A stretch of 64,000 nucleotides of DNA from Clostridia bacterium (GCA_017428625.1 JAFRQM010000016.1:18579-82578); one strand, 5' to 3'; positions 33,920 to 43,618 are shown, counted from the stretch's first letter. The notes: generated from the letters alone by a model not told the origin. Translations and numbers: made by a program.

Positions 33920-33954
33920 TAAAAAATCACCTCTGTCATAACGGCAGAGGTGAT
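33920..33954 (-). terminator. rpsB-tsf operon terminator
   Basis: Perfect 10-base-pair stem (33926-33935 with 33945-33954) followed on the minus strand by a run of T. Confidence 0.85.
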
Positions 33955-33973
33955 ACTGCTTTATTCAGTTTTT

Positions 33974-35068
33974 TTATTTAATCATACCCGCGACTTCGGC
34001 TGCGAAATCATCGGCTTTCTTTTCAATACCTTCGCCCTTTGCAAAACGGGTGAAGCCTTTGATTGTGATGTTTTTGCCGAGATCTTTGGCAACTTTTGCG
34101 ACATAGCCGCCTACGCTGCCTTCAAAAATGTCGCTGCGCACAAATTCCTGCTCAAGCAGGCAGGTTTCTTTAATCTGCTTTGAGATTCTGCCTTCAACAA
34201 CCTTGCCGAAGATGGGGTTGGCTGTGTATTCCTCTTTGCCCGCAACTGCTGTTGCCGCAAGAGTGGCGATTGCTTCTTTTGAAAGGAAGTTGAAAAGGAA
34301 CTTGTTCTGCTTTTCGGCTTCATAAGCCGCAACATCTTTTTCATCCCAGGCTTTGTTTTCAAGAACCTTGTTGATAACCTGCATAAGGATGGGTTTGGGA
34401 AGAGAATCGGGCTTGTTGAGAGCGCTCTCAGCGGTGATTTTCTTCATCTTTTCAAGTTCCTCGGCGGAAATATCTTCTTTTGAAAGATATTCGGGGCTCA
34501 TTGCCGCCACCTGCATGGCGATGTTTTTGCCCATATCGTTGAACTCTGCGCTTGATGTGTCGGCGTCTGTGTCAAACTCAACAAGAACGCCTACGGAGCC
34601 GCCTGCGTGAATGTATGAAACCGCGGTGCCTTCGATGCGGGCGAAACGGCGGACTTTCATATTCTCACGGATTTTAAGGAAGAGTTCCTGAACGGAGTCG
34701 GCAACGGAGATGCTGCCGTCTGAAATTGTTGCTGCAAGAAGAGCGTCAAGGTCGGCGGGGTTCTTTTCAACAACTGTTTTTGCAATCTGCTTTGCGAGAG
34801 CGATAAATTCGGGGTTTTTGCCTACAAAGTCTGTTTCGCAGTTGACTTCAACAAGAGCGGATGCGTTTGCGTCGCTGTAAGCGGTAACAACGCCTTCAGC
34901 CGCAACACGGCTTGCCTTTTTCGCCGCCGATGCGAGACCCTTTTCGCGAAGGATCTCTATTGCTTTATCCATATCGCCGTCGGCTTCCGTGAGTGCTTTT
35001 TTGCAGTCCATCATACCGACATTGGTTTTTTCTCTGAGTGCCTGAACGTCTTTTGCGGTAAATGCCAT
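33974..35068 (-). CDS. tsf: Translation elongation factor Ts
   Basis: This roughly 364-residue factor recharges EF-Tu by GDP/GTP exchange. The N-terminal UBA-like part has the signature VQALREKTNVGMMDCKKAL. Next comes ASRVAAEGVV, then NCETDFVGKNPEF, and the two core subdomains. The start is ATG 35068, four bases after the rpsB stop, with a GGAGG ribosome site inside the rpsB end. The longer open frame back into rpsB is not real. It is rather long compared with E. coli (283), with an extended middle part, as in many Clostridia. Firm call. Confidence 0.97.
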   Translation of the reverse strand: MAFTAKDVQALREKTNVGMMDCKKALTEADGDMDKAIEILREKGLASAAKKASRVAAEGVVTAYSDANASALVEVNCETDFVGKNPEFIALAKQIAKTVVEKNPADLDALLAATISDGSISVADSVQELFLKIRENMKVRRFARIEGTAVSYIHAGGSVGVLVEFDTDADTSSAEFNDMGKNIAMQVAAMSPEYLSKEDISAEELEKMKKITAESALNKPDSLPKPILMQVINKVLENKAWDEKDVAAYEAEKQNKFLFNFLSKEAIATLAATAVAGKEEYTANPIFGKVVEGRISKQIKETCLLEQEFVRSDIFEGSVGGYVAKVAKDLGKNITIKGFTRFAKGEGIEKKADDFAAEVAGMIK

Positions 35069-35072
35069 TGTA

Positions 35073-35822
35073 TTATTCCTCCTCTGCTGTTTCTTCTGCG
35101 GGTGCTTCTTCTGTAGCCTCTGCCGCGGGAGCGGAAGCCTCGCCCTGTCTGCCTTCGATAACGGAGTCTGCCATTGCGCCGGCAATAAGTTTAACGGCGC
35201 GGATAGCGTCATCGTTGCCGGGAATAACATAATCAACCTCATCGGGGTCGCAGTTGGTGTCAACTATTGCAACGATGGGGATGCCGAGTTTTTTAGCCTC
35301 AAGAACGGCTATTCTCTCTTTGCGGGGGTCAACTATAAACATAGCCGCGGGCTGCTTTTTCATTTCTGTAATGCCGCCCATGAATTTTTCAAGTTTTTCT
35401 ATCTCAAGCTGTAATTTGATAACTTCTTTTTTGGGAAGAAGGTTGAAGGTTCCGTCCGCTTCCATTGTTTTGAGCTGAGCAAGTCTTTTTACTCTGCGCT
35501 GAATGGTGTTGAAGTTTGTGAGCATACCGCCGAGCCAGCGCGCGTTTACGAAAGGCATACCGCAGCGGATTGCTTCTTCTTTGACGGATTCCTGAGCCTG
35601 CTTTTTGGTGCCGACGAAAAGGACTTCGCCGCCTTCAGCCGAAATGTCACGGATGAACATATAGGCTTCTTCGAGTTTTTTTACGGTTTTCTGAAGGTCA
35701 ATGATATAAATACCATTGCGCTCAGTGAAGATGTATTCCGCCATTTTGGGGTTCCATCTTCTGGTCTGGTGACCGAAATGAACACCGGCCTCGAGTAACT
35801 GTTTCATGGATACTACTGACAT
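35073..35822 (-). CDS. rpsB: 30S ribosomal protein S2
   Basis: This 249-residue protein has S2 hallmarks: [22 protein letters not shown] in two parts at the N-terminus, [31 protein letters not shown], and [25 protein letters not shown] late. The C-terminus has an Ala/Glu-rich tail ([11 protein letters not shown]). It sits at the platform side of the small subunit and is needed late in assembly. TAAGGAGG precedes the ATG. Co-transcribed with tsf, the standard arrangement. A structured leader precedes it. Firm call. Confidence 0.98.
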   Translation of the reverse strand: MSVVSMKQLLEAGVHFGHQTRRWNPKMAEYIFTERNGIYIIDLQKTVKKLEEAYMFIRDISAEGGEVLFVGTKKQAQESVKEEAIRCGMPFVNARWLGGMLTNFNTIQRRVKRLAQLKTMEADGTFNLLPKKEVIKLQLEIEKLEKFMGGITEMKKQPAAMFIVDPRKERIAVLEAKKLGIPIVAIVDTNCDPDEVDYVIPGNDDAIRAVKLIAGAMADSVIEGRQGEASAPAAEATEEAPAEETAEEE

Positions 35823-35930
35823 ATTTTTTCCTCCTTAGTTTACGGCGGGTTGACCGCCTCCACCGCGTGCCTGACAGCGCAACGGCATTGAGCCGCACTT
35901 GCGCCGGCATTAGCTCCGCGTGCGTTTTGC
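35823..35930 (-). ncRNA. Structured GC-rich leader of rpsB-tsf (candidate autoregulatory element)
   Basis: Transcription should start near 35930, leaving a 108-nt leader that is far richer in GC than other leaders here. It includes a GGCGG/CCGCC hairpin (35844-35858) directly before the ribosome site. S2 autoregulates its mRNA leader in other bacteria. Assignment to a known leader family was not possible by eye. Confidence 0.45.
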
Positions 35931-35936
35931 CTGAAA

Positions 35937-35965
35937 AGTATATCACAAGGTTTTAACTATTGCAA
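35937..35965 (-). promoter_or_regulatory. rpsB-tsf promoter
   Basis: Minus strand: TTGCAA (35960-35965), 17-base spacer, TATACT (35937-35942). Confidence 0.7.
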
Positions 35966-36047
35966 GTGTTTTTTAATATTTATCATATATTTTAATAAAA
36001 ATGGAAAGCGGCACAGCAAATCCGCCATACCGCCTGTCTGCTAAATC

Positions 36048-36983
36048 TCAGAAATCAAAAGTGAAAAACTTCTTGAGAAGTTCATAAAACTTAGTGAACA
36101 CTTCTACTATTCTTGTGATTATACTGTCCAAAAAACTATTGTCAAATAATGATTCATCATCTATGTAGTAAATAGGGCTGTGAATAAAACCATACATCCA
36201 AAGATTTTCACTGTCAAAATTCAACGCACGTTTTGACTCGTTATAATAGTCAACAACTTCATCCGGAAGGGTTGTTGTTATTGTCATAGTGTCTCCGCTG
36301 GTTGAAATGTTCAGTTTTTTACACTCATTCTTTTTTCCCTGATAATCTCCTGCTTGAAGGATACCAAGTGAATTGTAATACTGACCTACACTTGCCCAAT
36401 GTGACCATCCGTCTTCTTCATAAAAATTATATGATAAACTATATTCAGCTTTTTTTGACGCAGAAATGTAATGACCTTCTCTGTTTTCACCGCAAGCATC
36501 TCTAACACAAAACTTCAAAAAGTTTGTATTAACATCAGTGCTGAAAGTATCACTGAAGTAAATACGGAATATATCCTCTTCATCCGCTTTGCCCAAATTT
36601 TCGCTTATTGGAGCATTTTTTGTTCCGGCGCAGTAGATTTTATCGCCGTTGATATAATCGCTTTTTATGACTATCTTTATCTGGTTACCCTTTGCCGAAA
36701 CGGTGTAGGTTGTGTTTTTGCCGGACTCACTGCGGTCATAAGGTGTGTAACTGACTGTTTTCCACTCTGTTGCCGCGTCGGTATCGGAAACCGCCTGTGC
36801 AACTTCTTCATTGACTGGAAAACCGGGTGAAACGGTTTTAAAGCCGTCATAATCAACAACTCTCACTCCGCCAGTGTCCTCAACACAGCCCGTTGCGCCC
36901 GCTGAAACGCTGCCTGCCGCAAGACCAAACAGTGTTAACAAAGCCATAAATAATGCCGTGGTTTTTTTGATCTTTGTTTTCAT
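36048..36983 (-). CDS. Secreted protein of unknown function downstream of cysS
   Basis: The roughly 311-residue protein has a clear signal peptide (KTKIKKTTALFMALLTLF... ending in an SAGA-type cleavage region). A beta-rich exported domain with several Asp/Tyr-rich stretches follows (TDTDAA-like and YNFYEEDGWSHW). The C-terminus is amphipathic and hydrophobic (ITRIVEVFTKFYELLKKFF). I recognise no family. ATG 36983 is preferred over 36995, because AAAGGA is well spaced only for the former. It begins 33 bases after cysS with no terminator between, so it is probably read from the cysteine-responsive T-box transcript. Only two or three Cys residues are present in the mature part. Confidence 0.65.
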   Translation of the reverse strand: MKTKIKKTTALFMALLTLFGLAAGSVSAGATGCVEDTGGVRVVDYDGFKTVSPGFPVNEEVAQAVSDTDAATEWKTVSYTPYDRSESGKNTTYTVSAKGNQIKIVIKSDYINGDKIYCAGTKNAPISENLGKADEEDIFRIYFSDTFSTDVNTNFLKFCVRDACGENREGHYISASKKAEYSLSYNFYEEDGWSHWASVGQYYNSLGILQAGDYQGKKNECKKLNISTSGDTMTITTTLPDEVVDYYNESKRALNFDSENLWMYGFIHSPIYYIDDESLFDNSFLDSIITRIVEVFTKFYELLKKFFTFDF

Positions 36984-37016
36984 TGTTTTACCCATCCTTT
37001 TATTTTATTTAAAATC

Positions 37017-38408
37017 TTATTCCCTATGCCATTTTACACCCTGGGGGGTGTCTTCGAGGATTATTCCCATTGATTTAAGTTCATCCCTGATTCTGTCGGC
37101 TTCCGCCCAGTTTTTCTCTTTTCTTGCGGTTGCGCGGGCTTCAATCATAGCGTCGATGTCGGAGTCGAGAACCTCTTTTTTGCGGTTATAAACAAGGCCG
37201 AGAACGCCTGTGAGTTCATCAAAAACTTCCGCGGCGAGTTCGCAGGTTTCTGCGCTCGCGTTTTTGCCTACAACTGCCGTGTTTATATCTCTCACCGCGT
37301 CAAACACGGCTGCGAGCGCGGCGGCTGTGTTCAGGTCGTCATCCATAGCCTCTATGAACTGAGTTCTGCGTTCGGCAAGCATTTTTTCAAGTTCTTTGTC
37401 AACCTCGCCGTGTGACGCGTTCTGCATTTCAAAATCAATGCCGTCGCGGCAGTTGTAAAGGCGGGTGAGCGATGCCCTGCACTGCTCAATGGCGTCAAAA
37501 CTGTAGTTTATGGGGCTTCTGTATTGAGTGGAAATCATAAGCAGTCTTATAGGTTCATAGCCGAATTTCTCAGCGACATCGCGCACGGTGAAGAAGTTGC
37601 CCGCGCTTTTTGCCATTTTGACATTGTCAACGGTGATGAAGCCGTTGTGCATCCAGTAGTTTGCAAAGGGTTTGCCTGTGTAGCATTCGCTCTGGGCTAT
37701 TTCGTTCTCATGGTGCGGGAATATCAAATCCTGACCGCCGCAGTGAATGTCGATTGTTTCGCCTAAATAGCGGTTGACCATTGCGGAACACTCAATGTGC
37801 CAGCCCGGTCTGCCTTTGCCCCAGGGGGATTCCCAGTAGGGTTCACCGGGTTTTGCCGCCTTCCAGAGAGCGAAATCCATCGGCTCGTGTTTAACCTCAC
37901 CCACCATAATCCTCGCGCCTGCCTGCAAATCCTCAAGCGGCTGATGCGAGAGCTTGCCGTAACCGTCAAATTTTGAGGGGGTAAAATAAACATCGCCGTC
38001 CGCTTCGTAGGCAAAGCCCTTTTCAATAAGTCCCGAAACGATTTCGATAATCTTCTCAATGTTTTCGGTGGCCTTCGGGTGAATATCCGCCTCGCGGAAA
38101 TTGAGCCCTTTGACATCCGTCCAGAACTCATCAATGTATTTTTTTGTAATTTCGGTGTAGTCAACGCCCTCTTCGTTTGCTTTGCGGATGATTTTGTCGT
38201 CAACATCGGTAAAATTCTGAACAAAGGTAACCTTGTATCCGCGGTATTCAAGATAGCGGCGCAGGGTGTCAAAAACGCATATCGGCCGCGCGTTGCCTAT
38301 GTGTATAAAATTGTAAACAGTGGGGCCGCAGGCGTAGATTTTAGCCTCGCCCTCTTTTATCGGAACAAATTCCTCTTTCTGCCTTGTGAGAGTGTTAAAT
38401 ATTTTCAT
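37017..38408 (-). CDS. cysS: Cysteinyl-tRNA synthetase
   Basis: This 463-residue class I synthetase charges tRNA(Cys). It carries the HIGH-type motif in [10 protein letters not shown], the zinc Cys in YACGPTVYN, the late Cys/His zinc site in WHIECSAM and [15 protein letters not shown], and KMSKS as [12 protein letters not shown] 38408 is chosen for its AGGAG ribosome site. This overlaps the cysE end by 14 bases, so the two are co-translated. Expression is controlled by the T-box upstream of cysE. Length matches the family. Firm call. Confidence 0.97.
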   Translation of the reverse strand: MKIFNTLTRQKEEFVPIKEGEAKIYACGPTVYNFIHIGNARPICVFDTLRRYLEYRGYKVTFVQNFTDVDDKIIRKANEEGVDYTEITKKYIDEFWTDVKGLNFREADIHPKATENIEKIIEIVSGLIEKGFAYEADGDVYFTPSKFDGYGKLSHQPLEDLQAGARIMVGEVKHEPMDFALWKAAKPGEPYWESPWGKGRPGWHIECSAMVNRYLGETIDIHCGGQDLIFPHHENEIAQSECYTGKPFANYWMHNGFITVDNVKMAKSAGNFFTVRDVAEKFGYEPIRLLMISTQYRSPINYSFDAIEQCRASLTRLYNCRDGIDFEMQNASHGEVDKELEKMLAERRTQFIEAMDDDLNTAAALAAVFDAVRDINTAVVGKNASAETCELAAEVFDELTGVLGLVYNRKKEVLDSDIDAMIEARATARKEKNWAEADRIRDELKSMGIILEDTPQGVKWHRE

Positions 38409-39048
38409 TGCCGTTCTCCTTTGAAGCACCTATTTTTTCATTGATTTTTTCAATTTCCGCGTCAATGCGCGAAATCTCGATGGCTATCGGGTCGGGAATG
38501 TGAATCTGATCAAGGTAGTCAAAAACCCTTACGCCGTCGCGCTTGACCGCCCTTGCGGGTATGCCTATTGCCGTGCAGTTCGGCGGAATGTCGTTAACAA
38601 CAACGGCGCCCGCGCCGACACGGCTGTTTTCGCCTATAACTATGGGGCCGAGGACCTTCGCGCCGGAGCCTATCATAACATTGTCGCATATTGTCGGGTG
38701 GCGTTTGCCGGTATCCTTGCCGGTGCCGCCGAGAGTAACGCCCTGATAAAGCGTGACATCGTCGCCGATTATTGCCGTTTCGCCGATTACAACGCCGGTG
38801 CCGTGGTCAATAAAAAAGCGTTTGCCTATCTGCGCCGCGGGGTGAATTTCTATTCCCGTTTTGCGTGACGCGCGCTGTGAAATCCAGCGGGCGATAAAAT
38901 AAAACCCGTGATGATAAAACCAGTATGCCTTTCTGTGCATTCTGATTGCTTTGAGGCCCGGATAGAGAAACAGAATCTCAAAAACCGACCTTGCAGCCGG
39001 GTCGCGGGATTTGACGCAGGCTATGTCTTCTTTTAACTGTCTGAACAT
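38395..39048 (-). CDS. cysE: Serine O-acetyltransferase
   Basis: This 217-residue enzyme acetylates serine to O-acetylserine, the first step of cysteine synthesis. The left-handed beta-helix hexapeptide repeats are visible: [19 protein letters not shown] split in two, [23 protein letters not shown] and [12 protein letters not shown]. The conserved catalytic His lies in IDHG. The N-terminal helical domain follows the usual pattern, and the C-terminus (residues 185-217) may carry the cysteine-feedback tail. AGAGGTAG precedes the ATG. First gene after the T-box. Firm call. Confidence 0.95.
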   Translation of the reverse strand: MFRQLKEDIACVKSRDPAARSVFEILFLYPGLKAIRMHRKAYWFYHHGFYFIARWISQRASRKTGIEIHPAAQIGKRFFIDHGTGVVIGETAIIGDDVTLYQGVTLGGTGKDTGKRHPTICDNVMIGSGAKVLGPIVIGENSRVGAGAVVVNDIPPNCTAIGIPARAVKRDGVRVFDYLDQIHIPDPIAIEISRIDAEIEKINEKIGASKENGNENI

Positions 39049-39137
39049 TTTCTACCTCTTGTTTTATACTGATTATTTCACAAAATACTGCGGGAAAAGA
39101 AACGCCGAAACGCAAAAAAAGAGATTTACGAGTTTTC

Positions 39138-39386
39138 CAAAACAAAAAAACTCCGGTGCATAAACTGCACCGGAGGCGTAATTACGCGGTTCCACTCCGA
39201 CTTATAACTCGTATGACCTGTAACGGGGTCAGCCGCGCGGAAATACTGATAATTCATTCCGCGTGCCGCCGGGCGCACTTCGCAAAGCCGCATTCAAGGT
39301 GCCTCACAGCAGAACGGCACCCTCTCTGATGAACGCCTGCAACGCTACTCTTCCCGACCGTTGCATAAATATTTTATTATTAACAG
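39138..39386 (-). promoter_or_regulatory. T-box leader controlling cysE-cysS (cysteine-responsive)
   Basis: The minus strand carries the T-box core UGGAACCGCG (39185-39194). A perfect 10-base-pair terminator (39151-39160 with 39166-39175) ends in seven T. A long Stem I region upstream contains an AGAGAGG element. A GAA-UGC triplet at 39290-39292 is a plausible Cys specifier, consistent with the downstream genes. Uncharged tRNA(Cys) would favour the antiterminator. T-box identity is firm; the specifier position is by eye. Confidence 0.9.
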
Positions 39387-39393
39387 GAACTAT

Positions 39394-39422
39394 ATTATAA
39401 ACACGGGGTGTGCTTTTGTCAA
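39394..39422 (-). promoter_or_regulatory. Promoter of the cysE-cysS T-box transcript
   Basis: Minus strand: TTGACA (39417-39422), 17-base spacer, TATAAT (39394-39399). The -35 box overlaps the last codons of pgsA. Confidence 0.8.
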
Positions 39423-40063
39423 TTCTTTTTTGCCCGCTTTGAATATTTGCCAGTATTCTTTGCGTCTTTGCCTTTTTTTGCGCCGGCAAAATAATAAACG
39501 CCCGAAAAAACGGTAAGAATCATAATGATAAAGACAAGCACATTTACCGATTTTGTAATGCTCAGGGTATCTGACCCGACAAAAGTGTAACTCTTTTCAT
39601 TGGAATAAATAAAGAGCATTGCGATAAAAAGCAGAACCATCTGGGCGAATGTTTTGATTTTGCCGGGAAGACCTGCCGATAGAGCGACGCCCTTTCTGAG
39701 ATAAATCATCCGCATGACCGTCACCGCGATTTCACGCGCGAGAATCACGCAGACGAAAACAATGCCCGTGATGTATTCCGCAGTGAGATTTCTCGGCCTG
39801 AGGTGGGCGTAAATGCAGAAATAAGCGGCAACGGTGAGGGCTTTGTCAGCTATAGGGTCGGCTATTTTGCCGAAATTTGTTATTTTGCCGTGTTTTCTCG
39901 CAATTCTGCCGTCAAGAAAATCCGTGGCGGAAGCAATAAGAAAAACTATTGCCGCCCAAAGAAAATGCGAATAAACCGTTGAGCCTGTCTGCATAAACCA
40001 TAAAACCGCAAACACAGGTATAAGTATAATTCTTAAAACTGTAAGCGCATTGGGTAAGTTCAT
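39419..40063 (-). CDS. pgsA: CDP-diacylglycerol-glycerol-3-phosphate 3-phosphatidyltransferase
   Basis: This 214-residue membrane enzyme makes phosphatidylglycerol phosphate. The CDP-alcohol phosphatidyltransferase motif D-x2-D-G-x2-A-R-x8-G-x3-D-x3-D is present as SATDFLDGRIARKHG and FGKIADPIAD. About five membrane helices are visible, with a basic Lys-rich tail at the C-terminus. It is the last gene of the recA-recX-rimO-pgsA run on the minus strand, 27 bases after rimO. GGAGTAAAAAAAATG gives the ribosome site. The gene order with rimO and recA is common in Firmicutes. Firm call. Confidence 0.95.
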   Translation of the reverse strand: MNLPNALTVLRIILIPVFAVLWFMQTGSTVYSHFLWAAIVFLIASATDFLDGRIARKHGKITNFGKIADPIADKALTVAAYFCIYAHLRPRNLTAEYITGIVFVCVILAREIAVTVMRMIYLRKGVALSAGLPGKIKTFAQMVLLFIAMLFIYSNEKSYTFVGSDTLSITKSVNVLVFIIMILTVFSGVYYFAGAKKGKDAKNTGKYSKRAKKN

Positions 40064-40090
40064 TTTTTTTACTCCTGTTTTACTGAAATG

Positions 40091-41464
40091 TCAGACGCAT
40101 CCGACATCCCTGCCGATGAGATCATAATCGTTTACACCTATGACTTTGACCTGAACAAAGTCGCCGTTTTCATACTCATTGTCGGTGGTGAAAGTGATTT
40201 TGCCGTCGATTTCGGGGGCGTCCATATATGTTCTGCCGCTGTAACTGTCGGTGTAGGCGTCATAATCCTCGACAAGCACACGGAACACTCTGCCGATGCG
40301 TTCGGTGTTTTTGAGATGGACTATTTCGAGCTGGTCGTTCATTATGATTTCGCCGCGGTCGATTTTGAGCTGTTCGTCAACCTGCCCCTCCATATCGCAG
40401 GCGGGAGTGCCCTCCTGAGGTGAAAAAGCGAAGCAGCCGAGGCGGTCAAACTCAACCTCATTTACAAACTCGGCAAGGTTTTCAAACTCTTTTTCGCCTT
40501 CGCCGGGGAAACCTACAATAAAGGTTGTGCGGATTACGCACTCGGGCAGAACGGTTCTGATTATTGTGATGAGCGCGGTGTATTCCTCCCTTGTGCCGCG
40601 GCGGTTCATCTTTTTGAGAATGCCGTTATCGGCGTGCTGCAAAGGAAGATCAATATAATTGAGCACCTTGGGCTGTTTTGACATAATATCAAGCAGTTCG
40701 TCGGTGATTTTGTCGGGGTAGCAGTAGAGCATTCTTATCCACTCGATGCCCTCGATTTCGCACAGTTTGTCAAGCAGTTCGGGCAGCGCAAGCCTGCCGT
40801 ATAAATCAAAACCGTAATTGGTGGTGTCCTGCGCTATAAGAATAAGTTCCTTCGTGCCCGCTGCGGCGAGAGCCCGCGCCTCTTCAACGAGAGTTTCAAG
40901 CGGAACACTTCTGTAACTGCCCCTGATATAAGGAATTGTGCAATAGGAACAGCGGTTTGAACAGCCGTCGGCGATTTTGAGATATGACCAGTATTCGGGA
41001 GTTGTCAGCAGGCGCTCGCCCTCAAGCGGAAGACCGTTCACATCCGGGAATGAGCAGTATGCGGCACTGCCTTCATCCGCCTCATTTTCGGGGAGATTCT
41101 CACATTCGCCGCCGAGCAGGGAATTGAGAATATCAACAATGCTGTTGTTCGCGCCTATGCCGACTGCAGCGTCTATTTCGGGGATTTCGTCAAGCACCTC
41201 TTTTTTATGGCGCTGTGCAAGACAGCCCGTAACGACAATTTTGCCGACTAACCCCTCTTTTTTAAGTTCAACCATATCGAGTATGTTTTCGATTGCCTCT
41301 TCTTTAGCGGCATCAATGAAACCGCAGGTGTTGATTATTACCGCCTCGACTCCGTCGTAAATATCGCCGATAACATAGCCCGCATTGTCAAGTAAAGCGA
41401 GCATTCTTTCGGCATCGACCTGGTTTTTGGGACAGCCGAGCGAAATCATTGAAATTTTGTGCAT
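40091..41464 (-). CDS. rimO: Ribosomal protein S12 methylthiotransferase
   Basis: This 457-residue radical-SAM enzyme methylthiolates an Asp of S12. Three parts are visible. The N-terminal UPF0004 domain has ISLGCPKNQVDAE with its first cluster Cys. The radical-SAM CxxxCxxC motif appears as DGCSNRCSYCTIP. A C-terminal TRAM domain closes the protein. ATG 41464 is chosen for its GGAGG ribosome site over the TTG six bases upstream. The RimO rather than MiaB assignment rests on the N-terminal SLGCPKN pattern and length. Genes recX and recA precede it on the same strand with very small gaps. Confidence 0.95.
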   Translation of the reverse strand: MHKISMISLGCPKNQVDAERMLALLDNAGYVIGDIYDGVEAVIINTCGFIDAAKEEAIENILDMVELKKEGLVGKIVVTGCLAQRHKKEVLDEIPEIDAAVGIGANNSIVDILNSLLGGECENLPENEADEGSAAYCSFPDVNGLPLEGERLLTTPEYWSYLKIADGCSNRCSYCTIPYIRGSYRSVPLETLVEEARALAAAGTKELILIAQDTTNYGFDLYGRLALPELLDKLCEIEGIEWIRMLYCYPDKITDELLDIMSKQPKVLNYIDLPLQHADNGILKKMNRRGTREEYTALITIIRTVLPECVIRTTFIVGFPGEGEKEFENLAEFVNEVEFDRLGCFAFSPQEGTPACDMEGQVDEQLKIDRGEIIMNDQLEIVHLKNTERIGRVFRVLVEDYDAYTDSYSGRTYMDAPEIDGKITFTTDNEYENGDFVQVKVIGVNDYDLIGRDVGCV

Positions 41465-41466
41465 AA

Positions 41467-42084
41467 TCAATCCTCCGGTGTTGAAATATCAACCTGCGCC
41501 ATTGCAGAGCGGATATCCGAATAGCCGTAACCCATTCTCTGCAGGGCGGCAAAGGTTTTTTTAATGCCTTTTTCAGTTGAAAGTTTACCCGAAAATTTTG
41601 TGTTCAACAGTTCTATAATACGCAAAATCGGCTCGTTGTCAATGCTTTGACAGACTTCATCAATAATATCACGGGCGATTCCCTTCTGATAAAGTTCGCT
41701 TTTTATGCGTCTTTCGGAATAGCCTTTGTTCTCGCAAAGACGGCCTGCGAGCGCGAAGGCGAAGGCTCTGTCGTCAATATAGCCTTTATTTTCAAGGTCA
41801 TCGCAGACCTGCGAAGCGAAAACGCGTTTGTGCCCTTTTGCAACAAGTTTGTTTTCAAGTTCTTTTTTGCCGTGGTCGCGCAGGGCAATAAGGCGCATTG
41901 CGCCGAGAAAAGCGGAGCGCAAACACGCCGCCTCAATAAAAGCAGCCGCCTGCGCCCCCTCAATTTCATCGTTTTCTTTATAACCGCAGGTAAGAAGAAA
42001 CTCCTCATCAACGGCGGCTATTGTTTGACCGTCGCCGAGAACGGTAACCTTTCCGCGCCCTCCGGTTTTAAAACTGATTTTCAT
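41467..42084 (-). CDS. recX: Regulatory protein RecX
   Basis: This 205-residue, helix-rich protein inhibits or modulates RecA filaments in other bacteria. The triple-helix repeats of the family are visible: ALRDHGKKELENKLVAKGH, VCDDLENKGYIDDRAFA and CENKGYSERRIKSELYQKGI split across the middle. A short beta-containing N-terminal extension (about 55 residues) precedes them, as in Firmicutes RecX. It lies two bases after recA and just before rimO, the usual place for recX. Regulation with recA by LexA is expected. Confidence 0.92.
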   Translation of the reverse strand: MKISFKTGGRGKVTVLGDGQTIAAVDEEFLLTCGYKENDEIEGAQAAAFIEAACLRSAFLGAMRLIALRDHGKKELENKLVAKGHKRVFASQVCDDLENKGYIDDRAFAFALAGRLCENKGYSERRIKSELYQKGIARDIIDEVCQSIDNEPILRIIELLNTKFSGKLSTEKGIKKTFAALQRMGYGYSDIRSAMAQVDISTPED

Positions 42085-42086
42085 TA

Positions 42087-43199
42087 TTATTCGTCGTCAT
42101 CAACCACTATGTCAAGTTTTGCTCTCGCAACTCTTTTGGTGGTGGGCTGTGCCTCGGGAACATCCTGCTCCGCATGGGGAACGGGCTGAGGCTTTTCTGC
42201 TCTCGCGGCTCGTTCGGCTTTGATTGAGTCAAAGATTTTTGTTTCGATTTCTTCCGCGAGTTCGGGGTTGTCATAAAAAAGTTCTCTTGTTTTGTCTCTG
42301 CCCTGCCCCAGACGCATATCGCCGTAACTGAACCAGGCGCCGCTTTTTTGAAGGATGCCGAATTTTACGCCGAGGTCAACAAGTTCGCCCTGCTTTGAAA
42401 TGCCCTTGCCGTAGAGGATGTCAAACTCCGCCTCTTTAAATGGAGGAGCAACTTTGTTTTTGACTACCTTACAGCGGGTGCGGTTGCCGATAATCTCGTT
42501 GCCGGGACCTTTAAGGCTCTCAATTCTGCGAACATCAATACGGATTGACGAGAAGAATTTGAGCGCTCTGCCGCCGGTTGTAACTTCGGGATTACCGTAA
42601 ATTACGCCGACTTTTTCACGAAGCTGATTTATGAAAATGAGAATTGTGTTTGATTTTGCCACTACGCCTGAAAGTTTGCGCAGCGCCTTTGACATAAGAC
42701 GGGCGTGAACGCCTACCGACGAGTCGCCCATTTCGCCCTCGATTTCCGCCTTGGGAACAAGAGCCGCAACAGAGTCAACAACAATTACATCGAGAGCGCC
42801 GGAACGGATAAGCGCCTCGGCGATTTCAAGCGCCTGCTCGCCGTCGTCGGGCTGGGAGACAAGGAGAGAGTCGATATCTACGCCGAGATTTGAGGCGTAG
42901 AGAGGGTCAAGCGCGTGCTCGGCATCAATGAACGCAGCGTCGCCGCCCGCTTTTTGCGCCTGAGCGATTACGGAAAGTGCCAGTGTGGTTTTGCCTGATG
43001 ACTCGGGACCGTATATTTCAACTATTCTGCCTCTGGGAAGACCGCCGATGCCGGTGGCTACATCAAGCCCGACCGAGCCGGTTGATATTGCCTCAACATT
43101 CATCGCCGTGTTTTCGCCCAATCTCATAATTGAGCCTTTGCCGTATGTTTTTTCAATTTGTGCGAGCGCGGATTCAAGCGCCTTCTGTTTGTCTGCCAT
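42087..43199 (-). CDS. recA: Recombinase RecA
   Basis: The 370-residue recombinase promotes strand exchange and LexA cleavage. Walker A is [11 protein letters not shown], the MAW motif follows, Walker B is [12 protein letters not shown], and the L2 loop and [15 protein letters not shown] segment are present. The C-terminal tail is Glu/Asp-rich, ending in DDDE. GGAGG precedes the ATG. A LexA-box-like site and a promoter with 17-base spacer lie upstream. First gene of recA-recX-rimO-pgsA. Firm call. Confidence 0.99.
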   Translation of the reverse strand: MADKQKALESALAQIEKTYGKGSIMRLGENTAMNVEAISTGSVGLDVATGIGGLPRGRIVEIYGPESSGKTTLALSVIAQAQKAGGDAAFIDAEHALDPLYASNLGVDIDSLLVSQPDDGEQALEIAEALIRSGALDVIVVDSVAALVPKAEIEGEMGDSSVGVHARLMSKALRKLSGVVAKSNTILIFINQLREKVGVIYGNPEVTTGGRALKFFSSIRIDVRRIESLKGPGNEIIGNRTRCKVVKNKVAPPFKEAEFDILYGKGISKQGELVDLGVKFGILQKSGAWFSYGDMRLGQGRDKTRELFYDNPELAEEIETKIFDSIKAERAARAEKPQPVPHAEQDVPEAQPTTKRVARAKLDIVVDDDE

Positions 43200-43225
43200 T
43201 TTATATCCTCCGAAAAATAATAGTC

Positions 43226-43237
43226 AAACAAATGTTC
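43226..43237 (-). promoter_or_regulatory. Candidate LexA (SOS) box upstream of recA
   Basis: Minus strand GAACATTTGTTT matches the Firmicutes LexA core GAAC-N4-GTTC with one mismatch. It lies between the promoter and the recA start. Confidence 0.6.
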
Positions 43238-43244
43238 TATCGGT

Positions 43245-43273
43245 AGAATACACCATATCCGCAAAAAATGCAA
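43245..43273 (-). promoter_or_regulatory. recA promoter
   Basis: Minus strand: TTGCAT (43268-43273), 17-base spacer, TATTCT (43245-43250). Confidence 0.65.
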
Positions 43274-43344
43274 TAGTAAATTTGAAATTTTTTTAATCTT
43301 TCGCGGCAATAATCCGGCAAATTACAAAAAAATAAAAAAAACAC

Positions 43345-43373
43345 TTGCATTTTTCTTTTTTATCTGTTAATAT
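43345..43373 (+). promoter_or_regulatory. rpmB promoter
   Basis: TTGCAT (43345-43350), 17-base spacer, TAATAT (43368-43373). Confidence 0.65.
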
Positions 43374-43411
43374 GTCTTTCGCTATTGAGAAAATAAAAGG
43401 AGGTGTGGCAC

Positions 43412-43600
43412 ATGGCAAAATGTGAATTTTGCGGCAAGGATGTGTCCTTCGGAATTAAGGTATCTCACTCACACAGACGCTCCAACAGAACATGGAAGCC
43501 CAATGTTAAAAGAGTTAAGGCCATCGTAAACGGTTCTCCCAGAAGAGTTTACGCCTGCACGCGCTGCCTTCGTTCAGGCAAGGTAACACGCGCGGTTTAA
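43412..43600 (+). CDS. rpmB: 50S ribosomal protein L28
   Basis: This 62-residue basic protein has the L28 fold motif VSHSHRRSNRTWKPNVKRVK. It is the zinc-binding (C+) type, with paired ligands in CEFC and CTRC. The zinc-containing paralog type is the default form in many Firmicutes. AAAGGAGGTG lies before the ATG, so the three-codon longer start at 43403 is rejected. The gene is monocistronic, divergent from recA, and followed by a terminator at 43619. Firm call. Confidence 0.97.
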   Translation: MAKCEFCGKDVSFGIKVSHSHRRSNRTWKPNVKRVKAIVNGSPRRVYACTRCLRSGKVTRAV

Positions 43601-43618
43601 TTTAAAATGACACATCCC

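Noticed and set aside
35069..35263. N-terminal extension of EF-Ts
   Set aside because: It is an out-of-frame read of the rpsB 3' end; EF-Ts begins at the ATG with its own ribosome site and family start.
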